From Acidilobaceae archaeon (lineage in GTDB: Archaea > Thermoproteota > Thermoprotei_A > Sulfolobales > Acidilobaceae), in assembly GCA_026413755.1 (NCBI GenBank), contig JAOAKH010000010.1, positions 1-53,163 of the forward strand: DNA of 53,163 bases, in the 5' to 3' direction. Each line of letters begins with the position of its first letter. Positions within the stretch are counted from its first letter, which is position 1. The notes beneath the pieces were generated by a model that saw only the letters and a list, made by a program, of their open reading frames with translations, made no database searches and was not told the origin of the DNA. Positions 31,513-39,760 of the stretch are shown piece after piece. A program made the position numbers and the translations under genes.

Positions 31513-32661
31513 ATGAAGAGAGTCCTCGTGCTGGGCGGAGGCATTGGAGGGCTGGTGACGGCGTACAACGTGGCAAAGAAGCTCCGCCCTGACGAGGGAG
31601 AGGTAGTGATGGTAGATAGGACGGGCTACCACCTCTTCATGCCCAGCCTACCGTGGGTGGCCGTGGGAATAAGAGAGCCGAGCGACATAATGAGGCCCCT
31701 GAAGCTCCTCGAGAAGAAGAGGATCAAGGTGATTGTCGACGAGGTCAAGCTCATAAAGCCTGAGGAGAACCTAGTTGTTACAAACAACCACAAGCTCAAC
31801 TACGACTACCTTGTCGTCTCCCTTGGTAGCGTACCGCGGGAGGACCTAATACCGAGCAAGGACCCTAACGTTTGTACCCCCTGGACCACGGACGGGGCAA
31901 TGAACTGCAGGAGGCTCCTACGCAACTTCAAGAAGGGCACTGTGCTCATAACCCCTGTCTCTTGGCCTTATAAGTGCCCGCCAGCTCCCTTCGAGGTAGC
32001 GTTCCTCGTGAAGTACCTCATGGAGCAGAGGGGCGCCAACGACGTAAATGTCAAGATAGCTCACTTCTGGAAGGTTCCCATGGAGCCCTTCGGACCGGTT
32101 ATCCAGGAGGGTTTCAAGAATATGCTAGACCAGTACGGCATAGAGTTCGTGGGAGGAATCCAGGTGGAGAGGTTCGAGAACGGTACCCTTTACACAAAGG
32201 GAGGGGAGAAGATAAACTACGACATAGCTATAACGGTGCCGCCGCACCTGCCTCCAGAGCCGATACCCAACTCAGGGCTCTCCAACCCTCAGGCCTTCAA
32301 CTTCATGAAAATAGACAAGAGAACTCTGAAGCTCCCTGGCTACGATAACGTGTACGGCATTGGGGACGTCATAGCTCCCAGCATGAACCTAGGCATGGGA
32401 GGGGTCTTCGCCCACTTCCAGGGAGAGCACGTCGCTAGCGCGATAGTAGACGAAATCAGGGGTTCCTACGTTGGCGACGACTACAACAAGGGAGGTCTCT
32501 GCATAGCAGACCTTGGCTACATGGGCACAGTTGCATTCTGTGACTTCACGAAGCGTATATACCAGGGTACCTTCCCAGACTGCGTTATGATAGGAGGGAT
32601 GAAGGCCTTCAGAGCCCTCAAGTTCGCCTTTGAGAAGTTCTGGCTTACCAAGTGGTTCTGA
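31513..32661 (+). CDS. sqr: Sulfide:quinone oxidoreductase-type flavoprotein
   Basis: 382 residues from ATG 31513, which follows GGTG by 6 nt. The N-terminal RVLVLGGGIGGLVTAYNVAKK binds FAD, and VYGIGDVIAPSMNLGMGG is the second FAD motif. Cysteines at 121 (VCTPW), 155 (YKCPPAP) and 343 (AFCDF) match the three redox cysteines of SQR, which oxidises sulfide to polysulfide and reduces quinone at the inner face of the membrane. The C-terminal ALKFAFEKFWLTKWF helix may attach to the membrane. The next gene, DUF1641, commonly accompanies archaeal SQR. Confidence 0.82.
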   Translation: MKRVLVLGGGIGGLVTAYNVAKKLRPDEGEVVMVDRTGYHLFMPSLPWVAVGIREPSDIMRPLKLLEKKRIKVIVDEVKLIKPEENLVVTNNHKLNYDYLVVSLGSVPREDLIPSKDPNVCTPWTTDGAMNCRRLLRNFKKGTVLITPVSWPYKCPPAPFEVAFLVKYLMEQRGANDVNVKIAHFWKVPMEPFGPVIQEGFKNMLDQYGIEFVGGIQVERFENGTLYTKGGEKINYDIAITVPPHLPPEPIPNSGLSNPQAFNFMKIDKRTLKLPGYDNVYGIGDVIAPSMNLGMGGVFAHFQGEHVASAIVDEIRGSYVGDDYNKGGLCIADLGYMGTVAFCDFTKRIYQGTFPDCVMIGGMKAFRALKFAFEKFWLTKWF

Positions 32662-32672
32662 GGTGAGGAAAT

Positions 32673-33173
32673 GTGAGCAGACAGAAGTGGGAGGCCTTGC
32701 TTTCCCTTGCAGAGAACCTGAAGGAGGAAGACGCAGAGGAGGTGGAGAGGCTGCTAAGGGAGGTAGACCTGAAGTCCGTAGCCCTCTTGCTCAAGGAGCT
32801 CTCCGATAACGCGGAGGCGGTAGCCGATCTCATAAGGTTCGCAAGGGCATTGAGAGAGTCCGGCACTCTAGCCCTCCTGGAGTCGCTGGTAGAGGCTACT
32901 GACGAGAACTTCAATGCTCTCCTTAGGCCCGAGACCATGAGGGCTGTGGGCAACCTTATGGCTCTTTTCTACCTGCTCTCCAGCTTCAATAACTTAATGC
33001 TAATGAAGGCAGCGGAGATGACGCCGAAGTGCACAGAGAGGGCAGTAGCTGAGGCTTCCCAGAACATGAAGCCCCTAGGCATAATAGAGCTCATAAAGAT
33101 CCTGAGGAGCCCAGAGCTAGGCGCAGCAGTCAGGGGGCTTCACGCCTCCCTTAAGTGCTTTAGCGGCCGCTAG
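32673..33173 (+). CDS. DUF1641 protein, SQR partner
   Basis: 166 residues, start GTG 32673, 11 bp after sqr. An acidic, helical N-terminus (LSLAENLKEEDAEEVERLL) is followed by the DUF1641 core: LRPETMRAVGNLMALFYLLSS and IIELIKILRSPELGAAVRGL. This family is found beside SQR-like and formate dehydrogenase-like enzymes; function is unknown, perhaps as a membrane-side partner or assembly factor. The 3' end overlaps a convergent gene by 14 bp. Confidence 0.85.
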   Translation: MSRQKWEALLSLAENLKEEDAEEVERLLREVDLKSVALLLKELSDNAEAVADLIRFARALRESGTLALLESLVEATDENFNALLRPETMRAVGNLMALFYLLSSFNNLMLMKAAEMTPKCTERAVAEASQNMKPLGIIELIKILRSPELGAAVRGLHASLKCFSGR

Positions 33174-33642
33174 GCCTCTTGTGTCTCTTCAACAGCTCGT
33201 CGCACTTTTTTTCTGCCATCTCTTTAGCTATACAGCGGGCCTCTATGTGATCTTCCTCTACCACCAGCGCCCTCACTATGACCACTTCCCCTCTCTTGGT
33301 CTTAATGACGGGCCCGTAGATCGTCACATTGCTCCCCACTAGCTTCTCAGGCTCCTTGACGAAGGGAGGGAGGAAGGCCCTCGTCCTCCCGCCGTCCTCG
33401 ATCACTATCATGCTCATTCCATCTCTCTTCCTTACCTCCACCACCTTACCGCTCTTTGCCCCAGTGCCCTCGTACTTTGAGGCCGCTATCACGGACCTCA
33501 CGTATTGCGGCGAGGGAGGCAACTCTGAGGCGTTGACTGCGAGGACCTCCGTCTCTGAGGGCTCTACAGGGTAATAGGAAAAGGAGAGAAGGAAGACAGA
33601 GAGGGGAAAGAGAAGCAGGAGAGCAGCCTCAAGCTTGTCCAA
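33160..33642 (-). CDS. Membrane-anchored OB-fold-like protein
   Basis: 160 residues, start TTG 33642. A single N-terminal hydrophobic segment (AALLLLFPLSVFLLSFSYYP) serves as anchor or leader. The central part, SGKVVEVRKRDGMSMIVIED and VGSNVTIYGPVIKTKRGEVV, looks like the five-stranded OB fold of secreted nucleic-acid- or cofactor-binding proteins. The C-terminus is basic (CDELLKRHKRPSGR). The domain probably faces outside. Family identification is an inference from pattern only. Confidence 0.6.
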   Translation of the reverse strand: MDKLEAALLLLFPLSVFLLSFSYYPVEPSETEVLAVNASELPPSPQYVRSVIAASKYEGTGAKSGKVVEVRKRDGMSMIVIEDGGRTRAFLPPFVKEPEKLVGSNVTIYGPVIKTKRGEVVIVRALVVEEDHIEARCIAKEMAEKKCDELLKRHKRPSGR

Positions 33643-33692
33643 CGAGGCCCCGAAAAAAGGAAAGTTTAGGGAGCTTAAAAAGGGGGCTATGG

Positions 33693-34136
33693 TTATCCCC
33701 TCATGAAGTACCTCGGAGTCTGGTAAGTCTGGCCGTCCACCGTTATGGAGAGCGCTACGTAGATCCCTGCCCTTTTGTTCTCTGCTATTACTGCAGAGAC
33801 CTCCTCGCCTACCTGTATGTTCCTGTATATCCAGCCGCCAAACACTAGGGCGCCGTCGCTAACCCTTACGTATATCCTGTGGAGCCTGATCTCGTATCTC
33901 TTCCCATCCTGGGCCTCTACGGTGAAGGTCCTCTTTGTTGCATTAAGGGACACCACCTTGCCCTTGATCTCTACGAGGGTCACGTTGGCCTTCCTCTGAA
34001 CCTTAGCCTCCTTGGATATCCCCTTCTTGCCCTCGATCTCTCCGGCCATCTTCCAAGGCTTGGCGGCGGCAACTACTGTTCCGAGAGCTAGCAGCAGCAA
34101 GAGGGCCAGGCCGAGAGCTGCTAGGTACGTTCTCAC
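33693..34136 (-). CDS. Secreted protein with OB-like domain
   Basis: 147 residues, start GTG 34136 with CTTTTACGC about 26 bp upstream. A clear leader MRTYLAALGLALLLLLALG ends near VVAAAKP, suggesting signal peptidase cleavage. The mature part has IKGKVVSLNATKRTFTVEAQ and YIRNIQVGEEVSAVIAEN-like RNIQVGEEVSAVIAEN, alternating strands as in small exported OB proteins (DUF5666-like). It is next to a second anchored OB-like gene and a prepilin peptidase. Function unknown. Confidence 0.65.
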   Translation of the reverse strand: MRTYLAALGLALLLLLALGTVVAAAKPWKMAGEIEGKKGISKEAKVQRKANVTLVEIKGKVVSLNATKRTFTVEAQDGKRYEIRLHRIYVRVSDGALVFGGWIYRNIQVGEEVSAVIAENKRAGIYVALSITVDGQTYQTPRYFMRG

Positions 34137-34190
34137 CCCTCGTTCACCTCGTCGCGTAAAAGATGGGCCCTCCCCCTACTTAAGCTGAAC

Positions 34191-34871
34191 TCACAAAAAG
34201 TGAATACCTAGCTCCTCCAGCAGGAAGCGTATGGGCAAGTCTCCTAGGAGCAGCGTCGCGATCATTCCCACGGCTAGGTGAGCCACATAGGGATGGCCCG
34301 GCGAGGCCTCCAGCTGGAGGTTTAGCTCCCCTCCAGAAGCCCTGAGCACTATGTCCTCTTGACTCTCCTCTTTGCACGCCTCACCACTTACGACCCACCA
34401 GCGCAGCCGCGGGTCCTCTATCAGCCTCCTGGCCTCCACCTTGTGAGAGAATGCTAGAAGGCAGCGAGGCTTCAGGGAACCGCAGAACAGGTAGTTAGAA
34501 TATAGCTGATATGCAAGGACGGAGAGAGGAGAGTATAACACTGCAAGGAAGAGCGGAGGCAGGAGGAGGTGGCCGGCAGGAGCTATCAGGGCAATGAAAG
34601 CCATGGCTAGCACGTCTGCGCCGCCTATGAGGCAGAGCCTGTAGAGGGCATAAGCCAAGGTCACGAGGAGGAGGGAGGAGAGGAGGAAGAGCATGTGCTT
34701 CCAGACGTCGGCAAGGGCTGCAAGAGCAGAGAAGGGAGCACCTGCTAGCGTCGCAAGGATCCACACCTTTGTGTCCACTTCCCTCCTCTTCACGTCCTCG
34801 ATGGCAGCATATCCCATGACGAGGGTTGCATATAGTAGCACGAGCGAGCTCAGCTCCAACTTCTTCCCCAC
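34191..34871 (-). CDS. Archaeal prepilin/preflagellin peptidase (PibD/FlaK-like)
   Basis: 226 residues with about five or six membrane segments. The two catalytic aspartates of class III A24 peptidases are Asp26 (YAAIEDVKRREV) and Asp86 (LIGGADVLAM, the GxxD motif). The enzyme cleaves class III signal peptides of pilins, archaellins and sugar-binding proteins before assembly. No pilin gene is adjacent. Start GTG 34871; another GTG at 34841 would fit a leaderless transcript from GATATATTT. The soluble loop SHKVEARRLIEDPRLRWW is family-typical. Confidence 0.85.
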   Translation of the reverse strand: MGKKLELSSLVLLYATLVMGYAAIEDVKRREVDTKVWILATLAGAPFSALAALADVWKHMLFLLSSLLLVTLAYALYRLCLIGGADVLAMAFIALIAPAGHLLLPPLFLAVLYSPLSVLAYQLYSNYLFCGSLKPRCLLAFSHKVEARRLIEDPRLRWWVVSGEACKEESQEDIVLRASGGELNLQLEASPGHPYVAHLAVGMIATLLLGDLPIRFLLEELGIHFL

Positions 34872-34882
34872 AAATATATCTG

Positions 34883-34894
34883 TTCCTATAGGAA
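34883..34894. promoter_or_regulatory. 12-bp perfect palindrome upstream of prepilin peptidase
   Basis: TTCCTATAGGAA is a perfect palindrome 12 bp before the GTG at 34871 and 76 bp before the acidic mini-gene, in an AT-rich spacer with several TATA-like stretches (GATATATTT, CTATATAG, CTTTTTATAC). It could be an operator for either gene. Confidence 0.4.
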
Positions 34895-34969
34895 TAGCTG
34901 CCTAAATTACTATATAGCAGATAAACTTTTTATACGCCGGGCTTCCTACCTCACGCGAAGTGAAGCAAG

Positions 34970-35125
34970 ATGGCTAGAAGGAGGTTCGAAGAGGAGGAAG
35001 AAGAGGAAGAGTACGAAGAGGAGTTCGATGAGGAAGAGTACGAAGAGGAAGAGGAGTACGAGTACGAGGAGGAAGAGGAGGAAGAGTTCTGGGAGGAAGA
35101 GGAAGAGGAGGAAGAGGAAGAATAG
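34970..35125 (+). CDS. Hyperacidic 51-residue protein (37 Glu)
   Basis: ATG 34970 to TAG 35125. The protein starts MARRRF and then is almost all glutamate, with runs of 8, 3, 3, 5, 7 and 10 Glu separated by single Tyr, Phe, Asp or Phe-Trp; 37 of 51 residues are Glu. Codons alternate GAG and GAA and the aromatic residues recur regularly, so it is not simple slippage of one triplet. CTTTTTATAC at 34925-34934 is a TATA box about 40 bp upstream and a short GAAGTGA lies before the ATG. Function unknown; a DNA- or RNA-mimic that binds basic chromatin or ribosomal proteins is possible. Confidence 0.62.
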   Translation: MARRRFEEEEEEEEYEEEFDEEEYEEEEEYEYEEEEEEEFWEEEEEEEEEE

Positions 35126-35142
35126 CCATCTCGTGAGTCCTG

Positions 35143-36429
35143 CTATATAATACCCTTTATTGTTCCTCTCACGTCGAAGAACGTGTAGCTAGAGACCGTC
35201 ACCCTTACCCACTTCCCGTATTCGACAGGAGGGCTAACCACGACGGGCACGTAGTTCCTCATTCTTGCTGTTACGGTGCCCCTCCTGTGGCCTGCCTCTG
35301 TCACCAGGGCCTCTACCTCCCTCCCCATGTAGCTCCCCATTACCGAGAGCCCCACCTCCTCCACTACTTGAGCGAGCAGCTTGCTCCTCTCCTTCTTTAA
35401 GTTATCTGGCACTTGAGGCATGGCTGCCGCCTTTGTGTGCGGCCTAATGCTATACTGAGCCAGATGCACCTTCTCGAACCTTAGCTCCTTAACGAGCTTC
35501 ACAGTGTTCTCGAAGGCCTCCTTGTCCTCACCAGGGTGACCCACGATTATGTCGGTGGCTACCATTGCATCCGGATACCTTGCCTTCACCTTCTTGTGTA
35601 GCTCTCTGAACTCGTCCACAGTGTACTTTCTCTTCATGACCTTCAGCACCCTGTCGTCGCCGCTCTGCACGGGGAGGTGGAAGTACTTGTAGACCCTCTC
35701 GTCTCTGTACGCCTCCAGCAGCTCGTCTATCATCTCCAGGGCCAGGTCGGGCGTCATCATGCCTACCCTTAGCATGTAGTTACCCTCCACCTTTTCCAGT
35801 ATGCTCCAGAGGAGGTCAGGCAGCATGAACCTCTCGCCAAGGTCTCTCCCATAGGCTGCCACGTCCACGCCCGTCAGCCTTATCTCGACGGCGCCCTGCG
35901 AGACGAGGTCTCTAACGAGCTCCACGATCTGCCTCGGCGAGTAGCTCTTCAGCTGCCTTCTTGCTATCTTCGTTATGCAGAAGCTACAGTCCCCAAGGCA
36001 GCCCTCTTGGATCATTACGGAAGCCACTGCCTCCTTTGGAGATATGCGGGGGAGGAAAGAGGTGTCCCTGGAGCCCTCAAGCAGCACCACCCTCCCCTTG
36101 CTCTCCACGGCCTCCACCACCTTGCTCACGTTCTGGGGCGAGAGGAGGCTGGCGTGAGGAGCGGCCCTCATCACTAGCCCGGGCCTCGCTTTTGCAAGAC
36201 ACCCCATGACTATGAGCCTCTTCTCGGGGAACATTTCTGTTATCTCCCTTAGCCTCTCCGCTATCCTTTGCTCAGTGTCCAGTCTCACTGCACATGTGTT
36301 AACGAGAACGCAGTCTGCCTCTTCTATCGAAGAGGCCTTTGCGTATCCCCTGCTCCTCAACAGGCTCTCTGCAACTGCATTGTCGAACTCTGCCAGCGCA
36401 CAGCCGTAGGTCTCTATGTAGTACCTCAC
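35143..36429 (-). CDS. tRNA t6A37 methylthiotransferase (MtaB/CDKAL1-type)
   Basis: 428 residues from GTG 36429, preceded by GGGGAG; longer readings run through the divergent promoter. N-terminal UPF0004 domain with [23 protein letters not shown] and [10 protein letters not shown] (three Cys for one Fe-S cluster), radical-SAM motif [17 protein letters not shown], and a C-terminal TRAM domain with [28 protein letters not shown]. It makes ms2t6A at position 37 of ANN-decoding tRNAs. Archaeal members are of the e-MtaB class. Confidence 0.92.
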   Translation of the reverse strand: MRYYIETYGCALAEFDNAVAESLLRSRGYAKASSIEEADCVLVNTCAVRLDTEQRIAERLREITEMFPEKRLIVMGCLAKARPGLVMRAAPHASLLSPQNVSKVVEAVESKGRVVLLEGSRDTSFLPRISPKEAVASVMIQEGCLGDCSFCITKIARRQLKSYSPRQIVELVRDLVSQGAVEIRLTGVDVAAYGRDLGERFMLPDLLWSILEKVEGNYMLRVGMMTPDLALEMIDELLEAYRDERVYKYFHLPVQSGDDRVLKVMKRKYTVDEFRELHKKVKARYPDAMVATDIIVGHPGEDKEAFENTVKLVKELRFEKVHLAQYSIRPHTKAAAMPQVPDNLKKERSKLLAQVVEEVGLSVMGSYMGREVEALVTEAGHRRGTVTARMRNYVPVVVSPPVEYGKWVRVTVSSYTFFDVRGTIKGII

Positions 36430-36459
36430 TTCTCCCCAGCTACGGAGTAGCGCTAGGAG

Positions 36460-36483
36460 TTTAAAGTCTCCTCCTAATATTTT
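36460..36483. promoter_or_regulatory. Divergent promoter for methylthiotransferase and pyrB
   Basis: TTTAAAG (36460-36466) is 34 bp from the minus GTG 36429; TAATATTTT (36475-36483) is about 22 bp from the plus TTG 36500. Both starts would have short or no leader. Confidence 0.45.
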
Positions 36484-36499
36484 CCCCCGGGGGTTCCGC

Positions 36500-37417
36500 T
36501 TGAGCTTCCGCGGCAGGGACGTACTCACTATACTGGACTTCGAGAGAGGGGAGCTAGAGGAGCTCTTCGAGGAGGCAGACGTGATTAGGAAGAGAGGAGT
36601 TTCGGGAAGACCTCTGGAGGGCAAGATCATGGCCTTGGCCTTCTTCGAGCCCTCCACGAGGACGAGGCTCAGCTTTGAGACCGCAATGAAGAGGTTGGGT
36701 GGGGAGGCCATAGGCTTCACCAGCGAGGAGGCAATAAGCGTGGCAAAGGGCGAAAGCTATGTGGACACGGTGAGGATGTTAGACGCCTACTCCGACGTCA
36801 TCGTGATCAGGCACAAGTACGATGGAGCTGCAAAGCTGGCCGCAGAGATAGCGAGGAACCCAGTAATAAATGCGGGCGATGGGAAGCAGCACCACCCCAC
36901 CCAGGCTATGATAGACCTTTATACCATAAGGACCCTCCTTGGAGGCGTGGACGGCCTTACCGTAGGAGTGCTGGGGGATCTAAAGTACGGCAGGGCGGCC
37001 TCTAGCTTCATATTAGGTCTCACTCATTACAAGCCGCGGCTCGTCTACCTGATATCTCCGCCCCAGCTAGCGGCGAGGAGAGAGGTATTGGATCAGGCGA
37101 GGGAGAGAGGGCTACCGTACAAGGAGGTAAACAGCCTAGAGGAGGTTATAGGTGAGCTAGACGTGCTCTATGTGACCAGGATACAAAAGGAGAGGTTCCC
37201 TGACCCGGAGGAGTACGAGAAGGTGAGGGGGGCTTACGTGGTGACCCTTGAGCTACTGCAGAGGAGGGCGAAGAGGGAGCTAAAGGTGCTCCACCCGCTG
37301 CCGAAAGTAGACGAAATAGAGCCGCGAGTGGACGAAAGTCGCTTTGCTTCCTACTACGAGCAGGCCAGGCTAGGAGTCCCTCTGAGACAGGCGCTACTCT
37401 TGAAGCTGTTGGGATGA
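36500..37417 (+). CDS. pyrB: Aspartate carbamoyltransferase catalytic subunit
   Basis: 305 residues, start TTG 36500. [13 protein letters not shown] (carbamoyl phosphate site), [43 protein letters not shown]-like [13 protein letters not shown] and HPLPKVDEI are standard. It commits carbamoyl phosphate and aspartate to pyrimidine synthesis. The regulatory partner pyrI is at 40963-41439 in another operon on the opposite strand, not directly downstream as in most archaea. Confidence 0.96.
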   Translation: MSFRGRDVLTILDFERGELEELFEEADVIRKRGVSGRPLEGKIMALAFFEPSTRTRLSFETAMKRLGGEAIGFTSEEAISVAKGESYVDTVRMLDAYSDVIVIRHKYDGAAKLAAEIARNPVINAGDGKQHHPTQAMIDLYTIRTLLGGVDGLTVGVLGDLKYGRAASSFILGLTHYKPRLVYLISPPQLAARREVLDQARERGLPYKEVNSLEEVIGELDVLYVTRIQKERFPDPEEYEKVRGAYVVTLELLQRRAKRELKVLHPLPKVDEIEPRVDESRFASYYEQARLGVPLRQALLLKLLG

Positions 37418-37490
37418 TAGCTATATTAGGCTGTATTATTGAGACTGCATACCTCTCTCATATACTTTTTTGAGTAGGTTAGGGGAAAAA

Positions 37491-37547
37491 CGCGCGGTGA
37501 ACGGAATGCGCGGAGGGCCAAGGGCAAGGCCCGGGGTACCCTTCCCC
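37491..37547. terminator. Cluster of three hairpins between convergent pyrB and regulator
   Basis: CGCGC/GCGCG (37491-37495, 37508-37512), GGGCC/GGCCC (37515-37519, 37528-37532) and GGGG/CCCC (37533-37536, 37544-37547) are consecutive stems. On the minus strand the first is followed by TTTTT (37490-37486), like an intrinsic terminator for the regulator gene ending at 37564. It is GC-rich within an AT-rich spacer and could instead be a small structured RNA. Confidence 0.5.
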
Positions 37548-37563
37548 GATCCTGTATAATGTT

Positions 37564-38754
37564 TTACTCGTTTTCCAGATCCCTCAGGTAGGCTTCTTTG
37601 GAGATCTCCATGACAAACTCGTCGTTAACTTGATATTTTGGCATATCTTTCCTCTGGAGCTCCAGCCGAGAGGCGTTCCAGAAGTCCCACTTTTTGAGGA
37701 GGTGGTCGTAGTTCCTTATTGGTAGTATTTGCCTTACCACAGTATCAGCGTGTAGCTGAGAGTACACCTTTATTTCGTCGAGAGCACACATACCCTTAAC
37801 TCTCGAGGTTACCTCTACTATGTATTTGAGTGGGAGCGAGAGAAGGAGCGCGTTAACCCCCTCCTTCCCTTTCATGATGCTAACCGTATAAAGGTAGGTG
37901 GAGAAGAAGCCATTTATGTAGCGAGAGCATTCTTCGCTCGTAGTGAAGATCAAGTACAACAAAGCGTTCTTCTCAGAAGAGTCATATATCATAGCCTTGG
38001 AGCCTCTCATGGCAGCGCCTATGTGTAAGACATGATGGAAAACCTTCCTCCTAGCCCTTTGAATGCCGTGAGCGGCAAGGGCTCCCCAGGTCTCCATGAG
38101 AGCGCTAACCGCGTCTATCTCGCCCCTCATTAATATATAGAGGTCCACAAAGTCCTTCACTATGTTCATCGTCTCGCCAAGATAGGGCCTTAGGTATCTC
38201 TGCTCCACTTTCGGGTGATCCTCATTGTCCTTAAAGGCCGTGAGAGGGTCCTGGTGGCTCCTTTCTGCAAAGTAATGGAGGAGGCTGGGCTTAGCCATCA
38301 CGTGATCCTCGAGTACAAACACGCGGTGGGGCTTTTCCGGCCTTTCCATAAGGAGCTCCAAGAGGTCTCCTACGTTCCCCTCCGGCACCCTATAGAAAAC
38401 TATGGTGCCCTGAAAGGTGTTGTTAACGGAAGAGACCCAATCCATGAGCGGCGCAACCTTTAGCCACACGCCCTCATATACGGCCGCTACCACCCTTAGC
38501 CCTATCATCCTGTGAATGAAGTCTAGCCTCATCCTCACGAGGGCCCTCTCCCTAAGCACAGAGAAGAACCTGGAGATGGAGGGCTGAGGGACTCCTATCT
38601 CCCTCTCCATCTCTGTCTGGAAGTATGGAGGGTTGTTATATTGTACGTAGTCTAAGAGCTCAGCGTACCTACTCTGAGGCTTCCCCTCGCTCCCGGAGAG
38701 CACGTTTATGAACTCCGGCAATATGCCTTCAAACTTCGATCCAGATCCCCGCAT
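37564..38754 (-). CDS. Helix-turn-helix regulator with large unknown C-terminal domain
   Basis: 396 residues. Residues about 28-75 form a winged helix with YVQYNNPPYFQTEMEREIGV and PQPSISRFFSVLRERALVR, the recognition helix being PSISRFF. The remaining 300 residues are not recognised: helical, with HHVLHIGAAMRGSKAMIYD, YINGFFSTYLYTVSIMKG and SRLELQRKDMPKY. A strong TATA box (38776-38786) gives a leaderless ATG at 38754. It lies between pyrB and the pyrI-C-D operon, so regulation of pyrimidine genes is possible but unproven. Confidence 0.7.
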   Translation of the reverse strand: MRGSGSKFEGILPEFINVLSGSEGKPQSRYAELLDYVQYNNPPYFQTEMEREIGVPQPSISRFFSVLRERALVRMRLDFIHRMIGLRVVAAVYEGVWLKVAPLMDWVSSVNNTFQGTIVFYRVPEGNVGDLLELLMERPEKPHRVFVLEDHVMAKPSLLHYFAERSHQDPLTAFKDNEDHPKVEQRYLRPYLGETMNIVKDFVDLYILMRGEIDAVSALMETWGALAAHGIQRARRKVFHHVLHIGAAMRGSKAMIYDSSEKNALLYLIFTTSEECSRYINGFFSTYLYTVSIMKGKEGVNALLLSLPLKYIVEVTSRVKGMCALDEIKVYSQLHADTVVRQILPIRNYDHLLKKWDFWNASRLELQRKDMPKYQVNDEFVMEISKEAYLRDLENE

Positions 38755-38775
38755 CTATGGTTATGCTAATACTGG

Positions 38776-38786
38776 TTTATATATAT
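38776..38786 (-). promoter_or_regulatory. Strong TATA box of the regulator gene
   Basis: On the minus strand ATATATATAAA preceded by an A-rich BRE-like stretch, centred about 27 bp before ATG 38754; the transcript should be leaderless. Confidence 0.65.
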
Positions 38787-38848
38787 CGTTAAATTTCTTC
38801 GGGGGTATCAGAAAGAGGCCTCATGCAGAGAGTATTACTAACGAGGAG

Positions 38849-39760
38849 CTAATCCCTGTGGGCCAGGCCTACCACTTCCTCCACGCTTTCGAAGCCCTCT
38901 GCCCAGAGGAACTTCTCCAGCCCCCTGAGTATTTCGCTGATCACTATCTCTCCCCTGTCCATTAGCGCAGAGCCCACCTGCACAGCCTTTGCGCCAGCAA
39001 GCATCAGCTCTAGGGCGCTCTCCCAGTCCCTAACTCCTCCCACGCCAAAGATATCCGCCCGGGTTTCCTTGTAGACGTCGTATATCACCCTCACAGCTAT
39101 AGGATGAATGGCCTCCCCTCCCAGCCCCCCGTACTTGTACCCCAACACAGGCTTCTTGCTATAAACGTCTATCTTCATTGACCTTATGGTGTTTATCAGC
39201 GACAGGGCCTTCGCCCCTCCCTCTAAAGACTTTACTGCCACTTCTACTACCTTATCCGATAAGCCTAGCTTGGCTATGACAGGCACCTTAACCACGGAGG
39301 CCACGCTATTAACTATCTCATATGACGTAGCCGGATCTTGGCCCATCTCTAGCCCCCCTCCCTTGAAATGTGGGCAGCTCAGGTTCAGCTCCAGCGCATC
39401 CGCGCCGCCCTCCTCCAGCTTTGCCGCCACTTCCACGAACTCCCGCACAGAGGTGCCTGCCACGCTGCCTATAACGGGCACCCCCCTTGCGGCCTTCTTG
39501 AGCTCCCCTACCATCCTACTGACCTGCTCAGCGCCAGGGTTAGCGAGGCCTACTGCAACTATCCATCCTCCCGGCACTTTGACTACCCGGGGCCTGTTGT
39601 AGCCAACTCTGTACTCCTTCGTTGTGGTCTTCAACACCACGGCCCCTGCGCCTGCACTCACCATTTTCTCTACTGCCTCGGCACTCCACTCTAGGACGCC
39701 GCTGGCATTAGCTAGGGGAGTCCTTAGGAGAAGTCCGCCCACGCTTATTTGCATCCTCAA
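38849..39760 (-). CDS. pyrD: Dihydroorotate dehydrogenase, class 1B-like catalytic subunit
   Basis: 303 residues. TPLANASGVLEWSAEA, VGLANPGAEQVSRMV, LELNLSCPHFKGGG (catalytic Cys of class 1), VIAKLGLSD, NTIRSMKIDVYSKKPVLGYKYGGLGG and GVGGVRDWESALELMLAGA show the FMN-binding barrel. It oxidises dihydroorotate to orotate. No pyrK gene is next to it, so its electron acceptor is unclear. The start (ATG 39760, or 39754) overlaps the pyrC end by about 50 bp. Confidence 0.95.
   Translation of the reverse strand: MRMQISVGGLLLRTPLANASGVLEWSAEAVEKMVSAGAGAVVLKTTTKEYRVGYNRPRVVKVPGGWIVAVGLANPGAEQVSRMVGELKKAARGVPVIGSVAGTSVREFVEVAAKLEEGGADALELNLSCPHFKGGGLEMGQDPATSYEIVNSVASVVKVPVIAKLGLSDKVVEVAVKSLEGGAKALSLINTIRSMKIDVYSKKPVLGYKYGGLGGEAIHPIAVRVIYDVYKETRADIFGVGGVRDWESALELMLAGAKAVQVGSALMDRGEIVISEILRGLEKFLWAEGFESVEEVVGLAHRD

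Noticed and set aside
35143-36720. Long form of the methylthiotransferase starting at 36720
   Set aside because: The first 97 residues are antisense of pyrB; the conserved YIETYGC begins just after GTG 36429.
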